64,000 nt of DNA from Sphaerisporangium album. GTDB taxonomy: Bacteria; Actinomycetota; Actinomycetes; Streptosporangiales; Streptosporangiaceae. The stretch is taken from the NCBI RefSeq assembly GCF_003323745.1, contig NZ_QOIL01000008.1:1-64000 (forward strand). Direction: 5' to 3'. Shown here one piece after another: positions 52,357 to 61,649 of this stretch. A program made the translations under genes and the position numbers. The notes under the pieces were generated by a model. That model was not told the origin of the DNA. It searched no databases and saw only the letters and a list, made by a program, of their open reading frames with translations. The number at the start of each line of letters is the position of its first letter. Position 1 is the first letter of the stretch.

Positions 52357-54018
52357 GTGGTTTCCGAGGCCAGCCGGCCTGAGAAGGTGTCCCCGAAGTC
52401 GGCTCGTGCCGGTCTGAGCGGGTTCCTCAAGGGCTTCGTCCAGCATCCGGTGATCGTCTCCCGCGTTCTCGTCACCAGGGTCAAATCCGACCCTATGCGT
52501 GTGGCGCAGGCCGCGGCGGACGCGATGCCGCCCCGCCTTCGTCCCGCCGTCGGGCGGGTCGCCTGGCCGGTGGCGCGCGTCGTCAAGGTCACGGCCCGCA
52601 AGATCGCCCGCCGCATGGCGGACGGTCCGCTGGAGGCGGCCAAGGTCGAGTTCGAGCGCGGGCGGATGACCAAGGCGATCGAGGTCCTTGGACCGCACGC
52701 CCGCTGGCCGTTCATCCGCCGCAGGATCGCCTACTACGAGGGCGAGAAGGGCGCGATCGGCCCCAACCCGATCCCGCCGAAGTCCAAGGTGATCGTCGGC
52801 GAGCGCGTCGAGGGCCGGGTGCTGCACTGCGTCACCAACGCGCTGCCCTACACCCAGGCCGGATACACCGTCCGCACCCACCGCATCGTCACCGCGCAGC
52901 GCGCCGCCGGGCTCGACCCGCACGTCGTGACGAGCTGGGGCTGGCCCATGCTCCAGGGCCACGCCGACGCCGAGCCGTACGAGGAGATCGACGGCGTCCC
53001 CTACCACCGGCTGCTGCCGAGCGGCGAGGTGCCGTTCGAGAGCCGCGGCCGCATGATCCGCGGCGCCGGCGAGGTGACCGAACTGGTCAGGACGCTGCGC
53101 CCGCAGGTGCTGCACGCCGCGACCGACCACCGCAACGGCTCGGTGGCGCTGGCCGCGCGCGAGCGCACCGGCACGCCGTTCGTGTACGAGGTGCGCGGGT
53201 TCCTGGAGGAGACCTGGGCCTCGCGCGACGCGGCGAGGATCGGCAGCGAGCGCCACCTGCTCCAGCGCGACCGCGAGGCGCACCTCATGCGCTCGGCCGA
53301 CGCGGTGGTGACGCTCGCCGAGACGATGGCGGCCGAGATCGTCGAGCGCGGCGTCCCCCGGGAGCGGATCTTCCTGGCCCCGAACGCCGTGGACGACACG
53401 CTTCTCACCGCCGACTACGACGGCGAGGCGTTCCGCGCCGCGTACGGCATCAAGCCGGGCGAGGTCGTCGCCGGATCGGTGTCCAGCATCGTCGGATACG
53501 AGGGCTTCGCGACGCTCCTGTCGGCCGCCGCGCTGCTGCGCGAGGCCGGCACCCCGGTGCGCGTGCTCATCGTCGGCGACGGCGCCGAGCGGCCCGCGCT
53601 GCTCGCGCAGGTCGAGAAGCTCGGCCTCGGCGACCTGGCGATCCTGCCCGGCCGGGTCGGCCCGGAGGAGGCGCTCCAGGCGCAGGCGGCCATCGACATC
53701 TTCGTCTGCCCCCGCGACGACCTGCGCGTGACGCGGCTGGTGACCCCGCTGAAGCCGGTGGAGGCCATGGCCCTCGGCAAGCCGGTCGTGCTCAGCGACC
53801 TGCCGGCGCTCTCGGAGCTGGTCGGGTCGGACGGCGCGGGCATGCTGGTCGCGCCCGGCGATCCGTCCCAGCTCGCCAAGGCCCTGGCCGGGCTGCGGGA
53901 CGACCCCGCGCGCCGCGCCGAGATGGGCGAGGCGGGCCGCGCGGAGGTCGCCGCCAAGCGGACGTGGGGCCGGGTCGCGGAGATGTACCGAGGCCTTTAC
54001 GCGTCGCTGGCCCGGTGA
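52357..54018 (+). CDS. Glycosyltransferase family 4 protein
   Basis: The product has 553 aa from GTG at 52357; no ribosome site is visible, and a TATGGT sequence 12-17 bp upstream may be a -10 box, so the mRNA could be almost leaderless. Residues about 1-150 are basic and helical. The GT-B fold follows: NALPYTQAGYTVRTHRIVTA is a typical acceptor-domain opening, FVYEVRGFLEETWASRDAAR a donor motif, and VKPVEAMALGKPVVLSDLPA-like KPVEAMALGKPVVLSD the nucleotide-sugar site. It likely transfers a sugar to the same polysaccharide as its neighbours. Confidence 0.88.
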   Translation: MVSEASRPEKVSPKSARAGLSGFLKGFVQHPVIVSRVLVTRVKSDPMRVAQAAADAMPPRLRPAVGRVAWPVARVVKVTARKIARRMADGPLEAAKVEFERGRMTKAIEVLGPHARWPFIRRRIAYYEGEKGAIGPNPIPPKSKVIVGERVEGRVLHCVTNALPYTQAGYTVRTHRIVTAQRAAGLDPHVVTSWGWPMLQGHADAEPYEEIDGVPYHRLLPSGEVPFESRGRMIRGAGEVTELVRTLRPQVLHAATDHRNGSVALAARERTGTPFVYEVRGFLEETWASRDAARIGSERHLLQRDREAHLMRSADAVVTLAETMAAEIVERGVPRERIFLAPNAVDDTLLTADYDGEAFRAAYGIKPGEVVAGSVSSIVGYEGFATLLSAAALLREAGTPVRVLIVGDGAERPALLAQVEKLGLGDLAILPGRVGPEEALQAQAAIDIFVCPRDDLRVTRLVTPLKPVEAMALGKPVVLSDLPALSELVGSDGAGMLVAPGDPSQLAKALAGLRDDPARRAEMGEAGRAEVAAKRTWGRVAEMYRGLYASLAR

Positions 54019-54147
54019 CCTTCTCACCATGAAGACCCGGATAGCAGTGCTTCCTTACGCGTTCAATGGCATTAGACGTGATCTGCGCAGAGTTGAGATA
54101 GCCTTTGCCACCATGCAGCGTTGTTTCGGACTTCCTCAGGGTGCGTC

Positions 54148-55413
54148 GTGAGCGGATACGATCTCGCGGTCATCGGCCTGGGATACGTCGGGATGCCGTT
54201 GGCCAAGGAGGCCTCGGCAGCCGGCCTGCGCGTCGTCGGCCTGGACGTCGACCAGCGCAAGGTCGACGCCCTGACCGCCGGTCACTCCTACATCGATGAC
54301 CTGAGCGACCACGACCTGGACTCCATGCTGGCGGCCGGCTTCACGGCCACGCTGGACCAGGCGGTGCTCGCGGCCAGCGACACCATCGTGATCTGCGTCC
54401 CGACCCCCCTGGACGAGGACCACCGGCCGGACCTGTCGGCCGTGCGCGGCGCTGTCGAGTCCGTGGGCCGTTACCTCCAGCGGGGCACGCTGGTCGTGCT
54501 GGAGTCGACCACCTACCCCGGCACCACCGACGAGGTCGTCCGTCCCATCCTGGAGGACGCCTCCGGGCTGACCGCCGGGGTGGACTTCCACCTCGCCTTC
54601 TCGCCGGAGCGCATCGACCCGGGCAACGCCAAGTACGGCCTGCGCAACACGCCGAAGGTCGTCGGCGGGTACACCCCCGAGTGCCGCGATCGCGCCTCCG
54701 CGTTCTACGCGCGGTTCATCGAGCAGGTCGTGACGGTGAGCGGCACCCGCGAGGCCGAGATGGCCAAGCTGCTGGAGAACACCTACCGGCACGTCAACAT
54801 CGCCCTCGTCAACGAGATGGCGATCTTCTGCGACGAGCTGGGCGTGAACCTCTGGGAGTCCATCGAGGCGGCGGCCACCAAGCCGTTCGGCTTCCAGAAG
54901 TTCCTGCCGGGACCGGGCGTCGGCGGGCACTGCATCCCGGTCGACCCGTCCTACCTCTCGCACGCCGTGCGCAAGCTGGGCTACCCGTTCCGGTTCGTCG
55001 AGCTGGCGCAGGAGATCAACGAGCGCATGCCGCAGTACGTCGTGGCCCGTGTCACGCGCCTGCTGAATCGTGCCAGGAAGGCGGTGAACGGCTCCACGGT
55101 CCTGCTGCTGGGCGTGACGTACAAGCCGGACATCGCCGACGAGCGCGAGACCCCGGCCGTCCCCATCGCCCGGGTGTTCCGCGAGCTCGGCGCCGAGCTG
55201 GTCTTCGCCGACCCCCACGTGAAGCGGTGGACGGTCGACGGTACCGAGGTGCCGCGCGTGGACGATCTGGCGGAGGCGGTGGCGAGCGCGGACGTGACCG
55301 TGCTCCTGCAGCAGCACTCCGCGTTCGACCTGGAAATGGTGGAGAAACGAGCGCTGCTACTTCTCGACACCCGGGGCGTCCTCTCCGAGGGCGATCGCGT
55401 CGAGCGGCTCTGA
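54148..55413 (+). CDS. wecC: UDP-N-acetyl-hexosamine 6-dehydrogenase (WecC/WbpA type)
   Basis: The GTG at 54148 is preferred over an ATG 27 nt upstream because the NAD loop then starts at residue 7 (AVIGLGYVGMPLA). The product has 421 aa with the three domains of nucleotide-sugar dehydrogenases: CVPTPLDEDHRPDLSAV, STTYPGTTDEVV, SPERIDPGN, GTREAEMAKLLENTYRHVNI and the active Cys at residue 262 in GPGVGGHCIPVDP. It makes a UDP-HexNAc uronate with two NAD+. With wecB nearby the product is most likely UDP-ManNAcA, though the WbpA-type UDP-GlcNAcA activity cannot be excluded. Confidence 0.9.
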   Translation: MSGYDLAVIGLGYVGMPLAKEASAAGLRVVGLDVDQRKVDALTAGHSYIDDLSDHDLDSMLAAGFTATLDQAVLAASDTIVICVPTPLDEDHRPDLSAVRGAVESVGRYLQRGTLVVLESTTYPGTTDEVVRPILEDASGLTAGVDFHLAFSPERIDPGNAKYGLRNTPKVVGGYTPECRDRASAFYARFIEQVVTVSGTREAEMAKLLENTYRHVNIALVNEMAIFCDELGVNLWESIEAAATKPFGFQKFLPGPGVGGHCIPVDPSYLSHAVRKLGYPFRFVELAQEINERMPQYVVARVTRLLNRARKAVNGSTVLLLGVTYKPDIADERETPAVPIARVFRELGAELVFADPHVKRWTVDGTEVPRVDDLAEAVASADVTVLLQQHSAFDLEMVEKRALLLLDTRGVLSEGDRVERL

Positions 55414-55431
55414 CGAGCGGAGGGTCGACGC

Positions 55432-56526
55432 GTGCACGTGCTTGTCATGACGGTGGTCCACCATCCGGAGGACGCCCGCATTCTGCATAGGCAGATCCGG
55501 GCGCTCGTGGACGCCGGTCATGAAGTCACGTACGCGGCCCCCTACACGGCGCGCGGCGTCATGCCGCGGTCGTGGGTGACGGGGGTTGATCTGCCGCGGG
55601 CGGCCGAGCGCAAGCGGCTGACGGCCGTGCGGGCCGCGCGCAAGCTGTTCAAGAGCCTGCGCCGGCAGGTGGACCTGGTGCTCATCCACGACCCCGAGCT
55701 GATGCTGGCGGTCGCGGGCGTGCGCCGCCGCCCGCCGGTGGTGTGGGACGTCCACGAGGACACCCCCGCCACGTTGTCGCTGAAGCCGTGGCTGCCGTCG
55801 TTCCTGCGCCCCCCGGTGCGCTTCCTCGCCCGGCTGCTGGAGGGGACCGCCGAGCGTCATCTGCACCTGCTGCTGGCCGAGACCGCCTACGCGGGGCGCT
55901 TCCGCCAGGCCCACCTGGTGGTGCCGAACGAGACGTGGGTGCCCGACCACGTCAGCGAGCCGTCGGACGACCGCGTCGTCTATCTCGGCTGGCTGTCGGA
56001 GGCGCGGGGCGTCCGCGAGGCGGTCGAGGTGGGGCGGATGCTCCAGGAGCACCGCGTCGCCGTCGAGCTCATCGGGTACGCCGACCCGCAGAGCCGGCCG
56101 ATCCTGAACCAGGCCGTGGCCGAGGGCGTGCTGGAGTGGCGTGACTTCATGCCCAACGACGAGGCGCTGAAGCGGCTCGACGGCGCGCTGGCCGGTCTTT
56201 CCCTGCTGCACGACGAGCCCAACTACCGCCACTCCATGCCGACGAAGATCGTCGAGTACATGGCGCACGGCATCCCCGTGATCACCACGCCGTCCCCGCG
56301 GGCCGTCGAGCTGGTGGAGCGTTACCAGAGCGGGGTGGTCGTGCCCTGGCGCGACCCGCAGGCGGTCGTACGGGCGGTGCTGCACCTGCGCAACGACCCG
56401 GCCGCGCGCCGGGCCGCGGGCGCCCGCGGGTACGCCGCCGCCCGCGCCAACCACCACTGGCCGAACTCGGCCCGCAGGTTCGTCAACCAGCTCGAATCCT
56501 GGGCAGGCGTGACCCCGTCACGGTGA
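55432..56526 (+). CDS. Glycosyltransferase family 4 protein
   Basis: The product has 364 aa from GTG, 18 bp after the dehydrogenase stop. The N-terminal half has the GT4 opening VLVMTVVHHPEDARILHRQI and LVLIHDPELMLAVAG; the C-terminal half has VYLGWLSEARGVREAVEVGR, SLLHDEPNYRHSMPTKIVEY and MAHGIPVITTPSPRAVELVE with the E-x7-E type nucleotide-sugar site. It is co-transcribed with the dehydrogenase, so it may use the uronate it makes. Acceptor unknown. Confidence 0.88.
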   Translation: MHVLVMTVVHHPEDARILHRQIRALVDAGHEVTYAAPYTARGVMPRSWVTGVDLPRAAERKRLTAVRAARKLFKSLRRQVDLVLIHDPELMLAVAGVRRRPPVVWDVHEDTPATLSLKPWLPSFLRPPVRFLARLLEGTAERHLHLLLAETAYAGRFRQAHLVVPNETWVPDHVSEPSDDRVVYLGWLSEARGVREAVEVGRMLQEHRVAVELIGYADPQSRPILNQAVAEGVLEWRDFMPNDEALKRLDGALAGLSLLHDEPNYRHSMPTKIVEYMAHGIPVITTPSPRAVELVERYQSGVVVPWRDPQAVVRAVLHLRNDPAARRAAGARGYAAARANHHWPNSARRFVNQLESWAGVTPSR

Positions 56527-56572
56527 CGATCTTTTATCAGGGCCACATTAAAGAAACGGTAATGTCCTGAAG

Positions 56573-58393
56573 GTGCGCGGCCTCCTCATGCTCCTGGGAG
56601 CGGTTCTGCTGACGGTCGTCGCGGCACTGGTCCTCGTCCTCCCCGACTCCGACCTGGACGGCCCGCGAACCGGTTCACGGACCGCCGCGACGACGCCCGG
56701 CACGCCCGAGGCGACGAGCCCGACCCCGTCGACCAGCGTGTTCAGTGACCCCTGCGGCACGTTCGACACCACGACCCCGACCCCGTACGCCGTCACCGGT
56801 TACTGGCTGGTCCCCACCTCCGACCACTGCACCTGGCGCAGCCAGCTCCAGGCCATCCACCGCGTCGGCGGCGACACCGTCGTGCGTCTGGGCTTCGGGC
56901 TTCAGCCGCGCGCCGTGGACCAGGACGGCCGCGTGCTGGACGCCGCCGGTTCCGCGCCCGACCCGCGCTACGCGCCCTGCGTGGAGAACGGCATGACGTG
57001 CGTGCAGGCCGCCGAGTCCGCGCTCAAGGCCGCCAACCCCGGCAACCGCATCACCTGGACCTACGTCTACCGGACCGACGAGGCGTTCGGCCCCGGGCTG
57101 TTCCGCTGCCCGCAGATGGAGCACACGATCACGATCGGCAAGGACGTGTACTACCGCGTCATCGCCCCCGACGACGGCTCCGACGACCCGACGTGCGACT
57201 TCAGCACCAAGGGGCGCGGCTACCACCTGATCCTCGTCGAGGGGGCCGCGCAGGACAGCCTGACCGAGATCCTGGACCTCGCCGACCGCTTCGCGATGAA
57301 GGTCTACCCGGCGCTGCCCGTGGCCCCGCGCGACCGCCTGGAGACCACCCGCGCCGACCCCCGGCACATCGGGACGCTCACCACCCTGACCCGCCGCATC
57401 CTCCAGGACTACGGCGACCGCTTCCAGAACCGCGACTCGCTCGGCGGGGTCTACCAGCCCTTCGAGCTCCAGCTCAGGGACTGGCCCGACCCGTCCAAGG
57501 TGCCGACCCTGCGGGTGTACGCCGAGCAGCACGACATCGTCCAGCAGGAGCTGCCCGGCAAGCAGATCCTCGTCAGCCCGTACCTCGACGCGCGCAAGGG
57601 CAAGAACTTCACCTCGACCCCGGAGCAGGTCAAACAGGGCTTCAAGGCGCTGGCGCGCACGGGCGTCGGCATCGTCGCCCCGCAGGACAGCCGGGGCACC
57701 GGCAAGGTGGGCCTGTTCTGGCCCGGCGGCAGGGCCCAGCCCGTGGACGAGCGCCTCAGACCGGTCGTCGGCAACGTCTCGTACGGGGACGCGTACTACG
57801 GCTCCACGCGGGACTACTACCGCGCGATGGCGGAGGCGCTGGCCGAGCTGCGCACCGAGGGGCAGGACGTCCAGCTCTGGGCCAACGTCGAGGCGTTCGA
57901 GCCCGCAGGCGACGGCGCCTGCGAGGCGGGGGGCAAGCGGGGCGTCACGGACAAGGAGCGCCTGGACGCGGCGGTCGCCTTCGCGGGCCCGTACGTGTCG
58001 AAGATCATCTCGTACAAGTGGAGCAGCTTCTTCACCTGCGGGTCGCCGACGCTGGCCGAGCAGGTGGCGCAGGACTGGGACCGGCCGATCCCGATCCAGG
58101 CCGTTCCGGGGTCGCGGGGCATCCAGAACGGCATCGAGGTGCGCGGCTACAACCTCGCCCGCGGCACGGTCACGCTGAGCTGGCCCGGCGCCGACGAGCC
58201 GCGCAGCGTGGACTCCGCCGCGGTCGGCTGGTCGGACACCACGCCCATTCCCGGCCTACCCGCCAGCGTGCAACGGCTGTGGGTGCCGGTCGACTGGGAG
58301 GCGGTCCCCTCCGGCGCGTGGATCCGCGTCGACGTGACCTCCGAGGACGGGCGGCGCGGCAACGCCCCGATCTACCTCAACCGCGGCACGTGA
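56573..58393 (+). CDS. Membrane-anchored DUF4434 protein, glycoside hydrolase-like
   Basis: The product has 606 aa from GTG. Residues 4-24 form a membrane anchor (MLLGAVLLTVVAALVLVLP), followed by a Thr/Pro-rich linker to about residue 55. The extracellular part has an opening AVTGYWLVPTSDHCTWRSQL, a TIM-barrel-like middle (YQPFELQLRDWPDPSKVP, LVSPYLDARKGKNFT, GVGIVAPQDSRGTGKVG, LWANVEAFEP) characteristic of DUF4434, and a C-terminal beta domain. DUF4434 members are presumed glycan-active enzymes. It ends the glycan operon, so it may trim or modify the exported polymer. The GH role is inference. Confidence 0.8.
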   Translation: MRGLLMLLGAVLLTVVAALVLVLPDSDLDGPRTGSRTAATTPGTPEATSPTPSTSVFSDPCGTFDTTTPTPYAVTGYWLVPTSDHCTWRSQLQAIHRVGGDTVVRLGFGLQPRAVDQDGRVLDAAGSAPDPRYAPCVENGMTCVQAAESALKAANPGNRITWTYVYRTDEAFGPGLFRCPQMEHTITIGKDVYYRVIAPDDGSDDPTCDFSTKGRGYHLILVEGAAQDSLTEILDLADRFAMKVYPALPVAPRDRLETTRADPRHIGTLTTLTRRILQDYGDRFQNRDSLGGVYQPFELQLRDWPDPSKVPTLRVYAEQHDIVQQELPGKQILVSPYLDARKGKNFTSTPEQVKQGFKALARTGVGIVAPQDSRGTGKVGLFWPGGRAQPVDERLRPVVGNVSYGDAYYGSTRDYYRAMAEALAELRTEGQDVQLWANVEAFEPAGDGACEAGGKRGVTDKERLDAAVAFAGPYVSKIISYKWSSFFTCGSPTLAEQVAQDWDRPIPIQAVPGSRGIQNGIEVRGYNLARGTVTLSWPGADEPRSVDSAAVGWSDTTPIPGLPASVQRLWVPVDWEAVPSGAWIRVDVTSEDGRRGNAPIYLNRGT

Positions 58394-58432
58394 CGGCCTG
58401 TGGACCGGCCGTCTCGGTGTAACGTGCGTGCC

Positions 58433-59095
58433 ATGGTCCCGCGCATACCCGTCAGCGTGGATCTCGTCGTCCTCACCGTGCGCGGCCAGCAGCTCAGCGC
58501 GCTCGTGTGGCGGCGCGATCGCCCTCCGTACCAAGGGTGCTGGGCGCTGTCGGGCGGGTTCATCCAGTTGGAGGAGGACCTGCCGGCCGCCGCCGCCCGC
58601 GTGCTCGCCGAGCGCGCCGGGCTGCCCGGGGCGCCCGTCCACCTCGAACAGCTCCGCACCTACGGCTACCCCGACCGCGACCCCCGTCAGCGCGTCGTCA
58701 GCGTCGCCTACCTGGGGCTCGCTCCCGACCTGCCCGCGCCGACCGAGGCGCACATGAGCTGGCAGCCGGTGTCCTCGCTGGACACCATGGCCTTCGACCA
58801 CCGCCGCATCATGCTCGACGGCATCGAGCGCGCCGGGGCCAAGCTGGAGTACACCTCGCTGGGCGCGGCGTTCTGCCCGGAGGAGTTCACGGTGGCCGAC
58901 CTGCGCCGGGTGTACGAGATCGTGTGGGGGCGCTCCCTGGACCCGCGCAACTTCCACCGCAAGGTCACCAAGGCGGACGGGTTCCTGCTGCCCACGGGGC
59001 GTACGACGACGCGGGACGGCGGCCGGCCCGCGATGCTTTACCGCCGGGGGCCCGCCGAGCTGCTGCACCCGCCGATGCTGCGCCTGGCGGGCTAG
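58433..59095 (+). CDS. NrtR-type Nudix transcriptional regulator
   Basis: The ATG at 58433 begins the conserved IPVSVDLVVLTV strand; product 220 aa. Residues 5-135 are a Nudix fold, and 140-215 a winged helix (FTVADLRRVYEIVWGRSLDP, NFHRKVTKADGFLLPTG), the NrtR layout. The Nudix box GGFIQLEEDLPAAAARVLAE is degenerate: the R-E-x2-E-E-x-G core is replaced (VLAERAGL), so hydrolase activity is probably lost while ADP-ribose or a similar ligand is still sensed. Regulators of this type control NAD or sugar genes, but no NAD gene is adjacent. Confidence 0.88.
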   Translation: MVPRIPVSVDLVVLTVRGQQLSALVWRRDRPPYQGCWALSGGFIQLEEDLPAAAARVLAERAGLPGAPVHLEQLRTYGYPDRDPRQRVVSVAYLGLAPDLPAPTEAHMSWQPVSSLDTMAFDHRRIMLDGIERAGAKLEYTSLGAAFCPEEFTVADLRRVYEIVWGRSLDPRNFHRKVTKADGFLLPTGRTTTRDGGRPAMLYRRGPAELLHPPMLRLAG

Positions 59096-59303
59096 GGCGC
59101 CCGGGAGCCGTTCGGTCCACCCGGGCCGGCGTCCAGGGCCGGTCCGGTCCAGGCGGGCCGGGGCGTCCGGGGGGGACGGTCAGGTAAGGTCCGGGCCGCC
59201 GGGGTGTCCGGGGGCCGGTCCGGACCGGGCGGTCGGGGCGTCGGTGGGGCCGTCCGCGTGTCTCGGTCGACGTCCGGTTCCCGGCGCGTCGTAGGGTAAT
59301 GCC
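59096..59303. other. Low-complexity G/C-rich spacer
   Basis: 208 bp composed almost wholly of CCGG/CCGGGG-like runs with no gene. It contains short irregular repeats of GGGCCGG, GGTCCGG and GGGCGTCGG but no ordered array. Confidence 0.5.
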
Positions 59304-60362
59304 ATGCCGCGTTTCCGCCCGATTCTTGATGACTTGCCCGCCTACCGGGCGGGGAAGGCCGTGGTGTCCGCCGACGGCCGGTCGTTCAAGCTGTCGTCCA
59401 ACGAGTCCCCGTACGACCCGCTGCCCTCCGTGGTCGAGGCCATCGCCGCCGCCGCGCGCGAGGTCCACCGTTACCCCGACCCGGCGTGCGCGCGGCTGAC
59501 CGAGGCCCTGGCCGGGCGGTTCGGCGTGCCGCGGGAGCACGTCGCGCTCGGGGCCGGGTCCGTCACGGTCGCCCAGCAGCTGTTCGAGACGGTGAGCGAC
59601 CCCGAGGCCGAGGTGATCTACGCCTGGCGCTCTTTCGAGGCGTACCCGCTGCTCGCCGACCTCGCGGGCGTGACCTCCGTCCGGGTGCCGCTGGCCGACG
59701 AGACCCACGACCTGAAGGCGTTCGCCGAAGCGATCACCCCGCGCACGCGCATGATCTTCGTGTGCAACCCGAACAACCCGACCGGCACGGTCAACCGCGC
59801 GGCCGAGCTCGTCGAGTTCCTGGACAGGGTGCCCGAGGACGTGCTGGTCGTGCTGGACGAGGCCTACCGCGAGTACGTTCGCGACGCCGACGTCCCCGAC
59901 GGGCTCGGCCTGTACGCCGACCGGCCGAACGTCGCCGTCCTGCGCACCTTCTCCAAGGCGTACGGCCTGGCGGGGCTGCGGGTGGGCTACCTGATCGCGC
60001 AGGAGCCGATCGCCTCGGCGGTGCGCAAGACGATGGTGCCGTTCGCGGTCAACAGCATCGCCCAGGCCGCCGCGGTCGCCTCCCTGGCCGCCGAGGACGA
60101 GCTGCTCGAACGGGTCGAGACGGTCGTCAAGGAGCGCACGCGGGTCCGCGAGGCGCTGCTCGGCCAGGGCTGGCCGGTGCCGCCCACCGAGGCCAACTTC
60201 GTGTGGCTGCGCCTCGGCGAGCGCACGGCCGAGTTCGCCGAGCACTGCGCGGTCGACGGCGTGGCCGTCCGCCCGCTCGGAGAGGGCTGCCGCGTGTCCA
60301 TCGGGTCGCCCGAGGCCAACGACGCCTTCCTCGCCGCCGCCGAGCGGTTCAGGAAGGGCTGA
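59304..60362 (+). CDS. hisC: Histidinol-phosphate aminotransferase-like protein
   Basis: The product has 352 aa and the fold-type I aminotransferase motifs: [57 protein letters not shown] and [15 protein letters not shown] with the cofactor lysine at K218. It matches HisC/aromatic (PhhC/Pat-type) aminotransferases. No his operon neighbours are present, so it may be the second actinobacterial copy that works on phenylalanine; the pattern cannot decide. It converges on the EamA gene with a 14-bp overlap of 3' ends. Confidence 0.88.
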   Translation: MPRFRPILDDLPAYRAGKAVVSADGRSFKLSSNESPYDPLPSVVEAIAAAAREVHRYPDPACARLTEALAGRFGVPREHVALGAGSVTVAQQLFETVSDPEAEVIYAWRSFEAYPLLADLAGVTSVRVPLADETHDLKAFAEAITPRTRMIFVCNPNNPTGTVNRAAELVEFLDRVPEDVLVVLDEAYREYVRDADVPDGLGLYADRPNVAVLRTFSKAYGLAGLRVGYLIAQEPIASAVRKTMVPFAVNSIAQAAAVASLAAEDELLERVETVVKERTRVREALLGQGWPVPPTEANFVWLRLGERTAEFAEHCAVDGVAVRPLGEGCRVSIGSPEANDAFLAAAERFRKG

Positions 60363-61287
60363 GCTCCGCCTCGCCCGCCGGCGCGTCGCGCACGGCGCGC
60401 CGGCCGCGGCGTTCGGTCGAGACCACCAGGGCCACGCCGAGGACGATCACGACCCCGGCGGCGACCATCTGTGCCGTCACGTCCTCGCCCAGCACGATCA
60501 CGCCCAGCAGGACGGCCACGACCGGGTTGACGTAGGCGTAGGTCGACGCCAGCGAGATCGGCGCGTTGCCGAGCAGCCACACGTACGAGGTGAAGCCGAC
60601 CAGCGAGCCGACGAGGATCAGGTAGACCAGCGCGACCAGCGAGCCCGTGCTGATCGCCTCCACGTGCGGGCGCTCGCCCAGCAGGGGGCCGATGACGAGC
60701 ATCGCGAGGCCGCCGGCGGTCATCTCGACCGCGCTGGCCGCGAACGGGTCCCTGGGCATGCGGACGCGGCCGGACAGGAACGAGCCGACCGACCACGCCA
60801 GCGCGCCGCAGAGGATGATCACGACGCCGGCGACGCTGCCGTCCCCGCCGCCGGTCAGCGAGAGCCCGGCCACGCCGCAGAAGCCGACGAGCACACCGGC
60901 CACCGTGAGTGCCTGCGGGCGGTCGCGGGCCAGCACGCGGAAGACGACCAGCCACAGCGGCACGGAGGCCACCAGAAGCGCGGCCAGGCCCGAGGAGATG
61001 TACTGCTCGGCGAGCGACACCATGCCATTGCCCGCCGTGAGGAGGAGGACGCCCACGACGCAGGCGCCGAGGAACTCCGCGCGGGTCATGCGGAACACCG
61101 CGCGTCCCCGGCGGAGCGTCAGGACGGAGGCGAGCACGAGTGCGGCCACGAGGAAGCGGACGCCGCCGCTGAGCATCGGGGGAATGGTCTCGATGGTGAT
61201 CCGGATGCCGAGATAGGTCGAACCCCAGACGACGTAGACGATCGCCAGAGCGGCCCAGACTCTCATGTCACGAGTGTTCTGCCCCAT
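60349..61287 (-). CDS. EamA/DMT-family transporter
   Basis: The product has 312 aa and ten helices in two EamA repeats. Helix 1 has [20 protein letters not shown], repeat 1 ends [20 protein letters not shown], and repeat 2 contains [20 protein letters not shown] with [20 protein letters not shown]. It resembles the YedA/RhtA-like exporters of amino acids and drugs. Its 3' end overlaps hisC. Upstream is the spacer with DnaA-box-like sites. Confidence 0.9.
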   Translation of the reverse strand: MGQNTRDMRVWAALAIVYVVWGSTYLGIRITIETIPPMLSGGVRFLVAALVLASVLTLRRGRAVFRMTRAEFLGACVVGVLLLTAGNGMVSLAEQYISSGLAALLVASVPLWLVVFRVLARDRPQALTVAGVLVGFCGVAGLSLTGGGDGSVAGVVIILCGALAWSVGSFLSGRVRMPRDPFAASAVEMTAGGLAMLVIGPLLGERPHVEAISTGSLVALVYLILVGSLVGFTSYVWLLGNAPISLASTYAYVNPVVAVLLGVIVLGEDVTAQMVAAGVVIVLGVALVVSTERRGRRAVRDAPAGEAELSPS

Positions 61288-61373
61288 GGCTCATGACAAT
61301 ATCGGTCGGGTCTGTACTGTTTCGCGCGGGTTTCGGACTATGAGATTCGAGGGTTGTCGCTACTACCACAGGT

Positions 61374-61552
61374 TTGTCCACACGGTGTGGATAACCGGCC
61401 CGAAGAAGGCGCCCCGACATCACATTTCCGCATCTGGGCCGGGTCGGCGGCGGACGTCCGTCACGGTACGAGTTGTCCACAGGCTGTGGATATCCCGCCC
61501 ATCCGGCACCGCCCGGCCCCCCATGGCAGGTCAGCGACCAATACCGTCCACA
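61374..61552. other. Cluster of five DnaA-box-like sites
   Basis: TTGTCCACA at 61374-61382 and 61473-61481 (plus), TGTGGATAA at 61386-61394 and TGTGGATAT at 61485-61493 (minus: TTATCCACA, ATATCCACA) and CCGTCCACA at 61544-61552. The first four form two head-to-head pairs with 3-bp spacers. The actinobacterial consensus is about (T/C)(T/C)(G/A)TCCACA. This is neither oriC (no dnaA, dnaN or AT-rich unwinding element) nor an obvious promoter operator. Confidence 0.55.
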
Positions 61553-61649
61553 CGTTCGAACCACAGACCGAAATTGCCCGCAGCGGGCCGTCACTGCCCG
61601 GTCGGCGCGCGACGAAAGATCATCACCCCGAGACCGGCCCGACCCGCCG

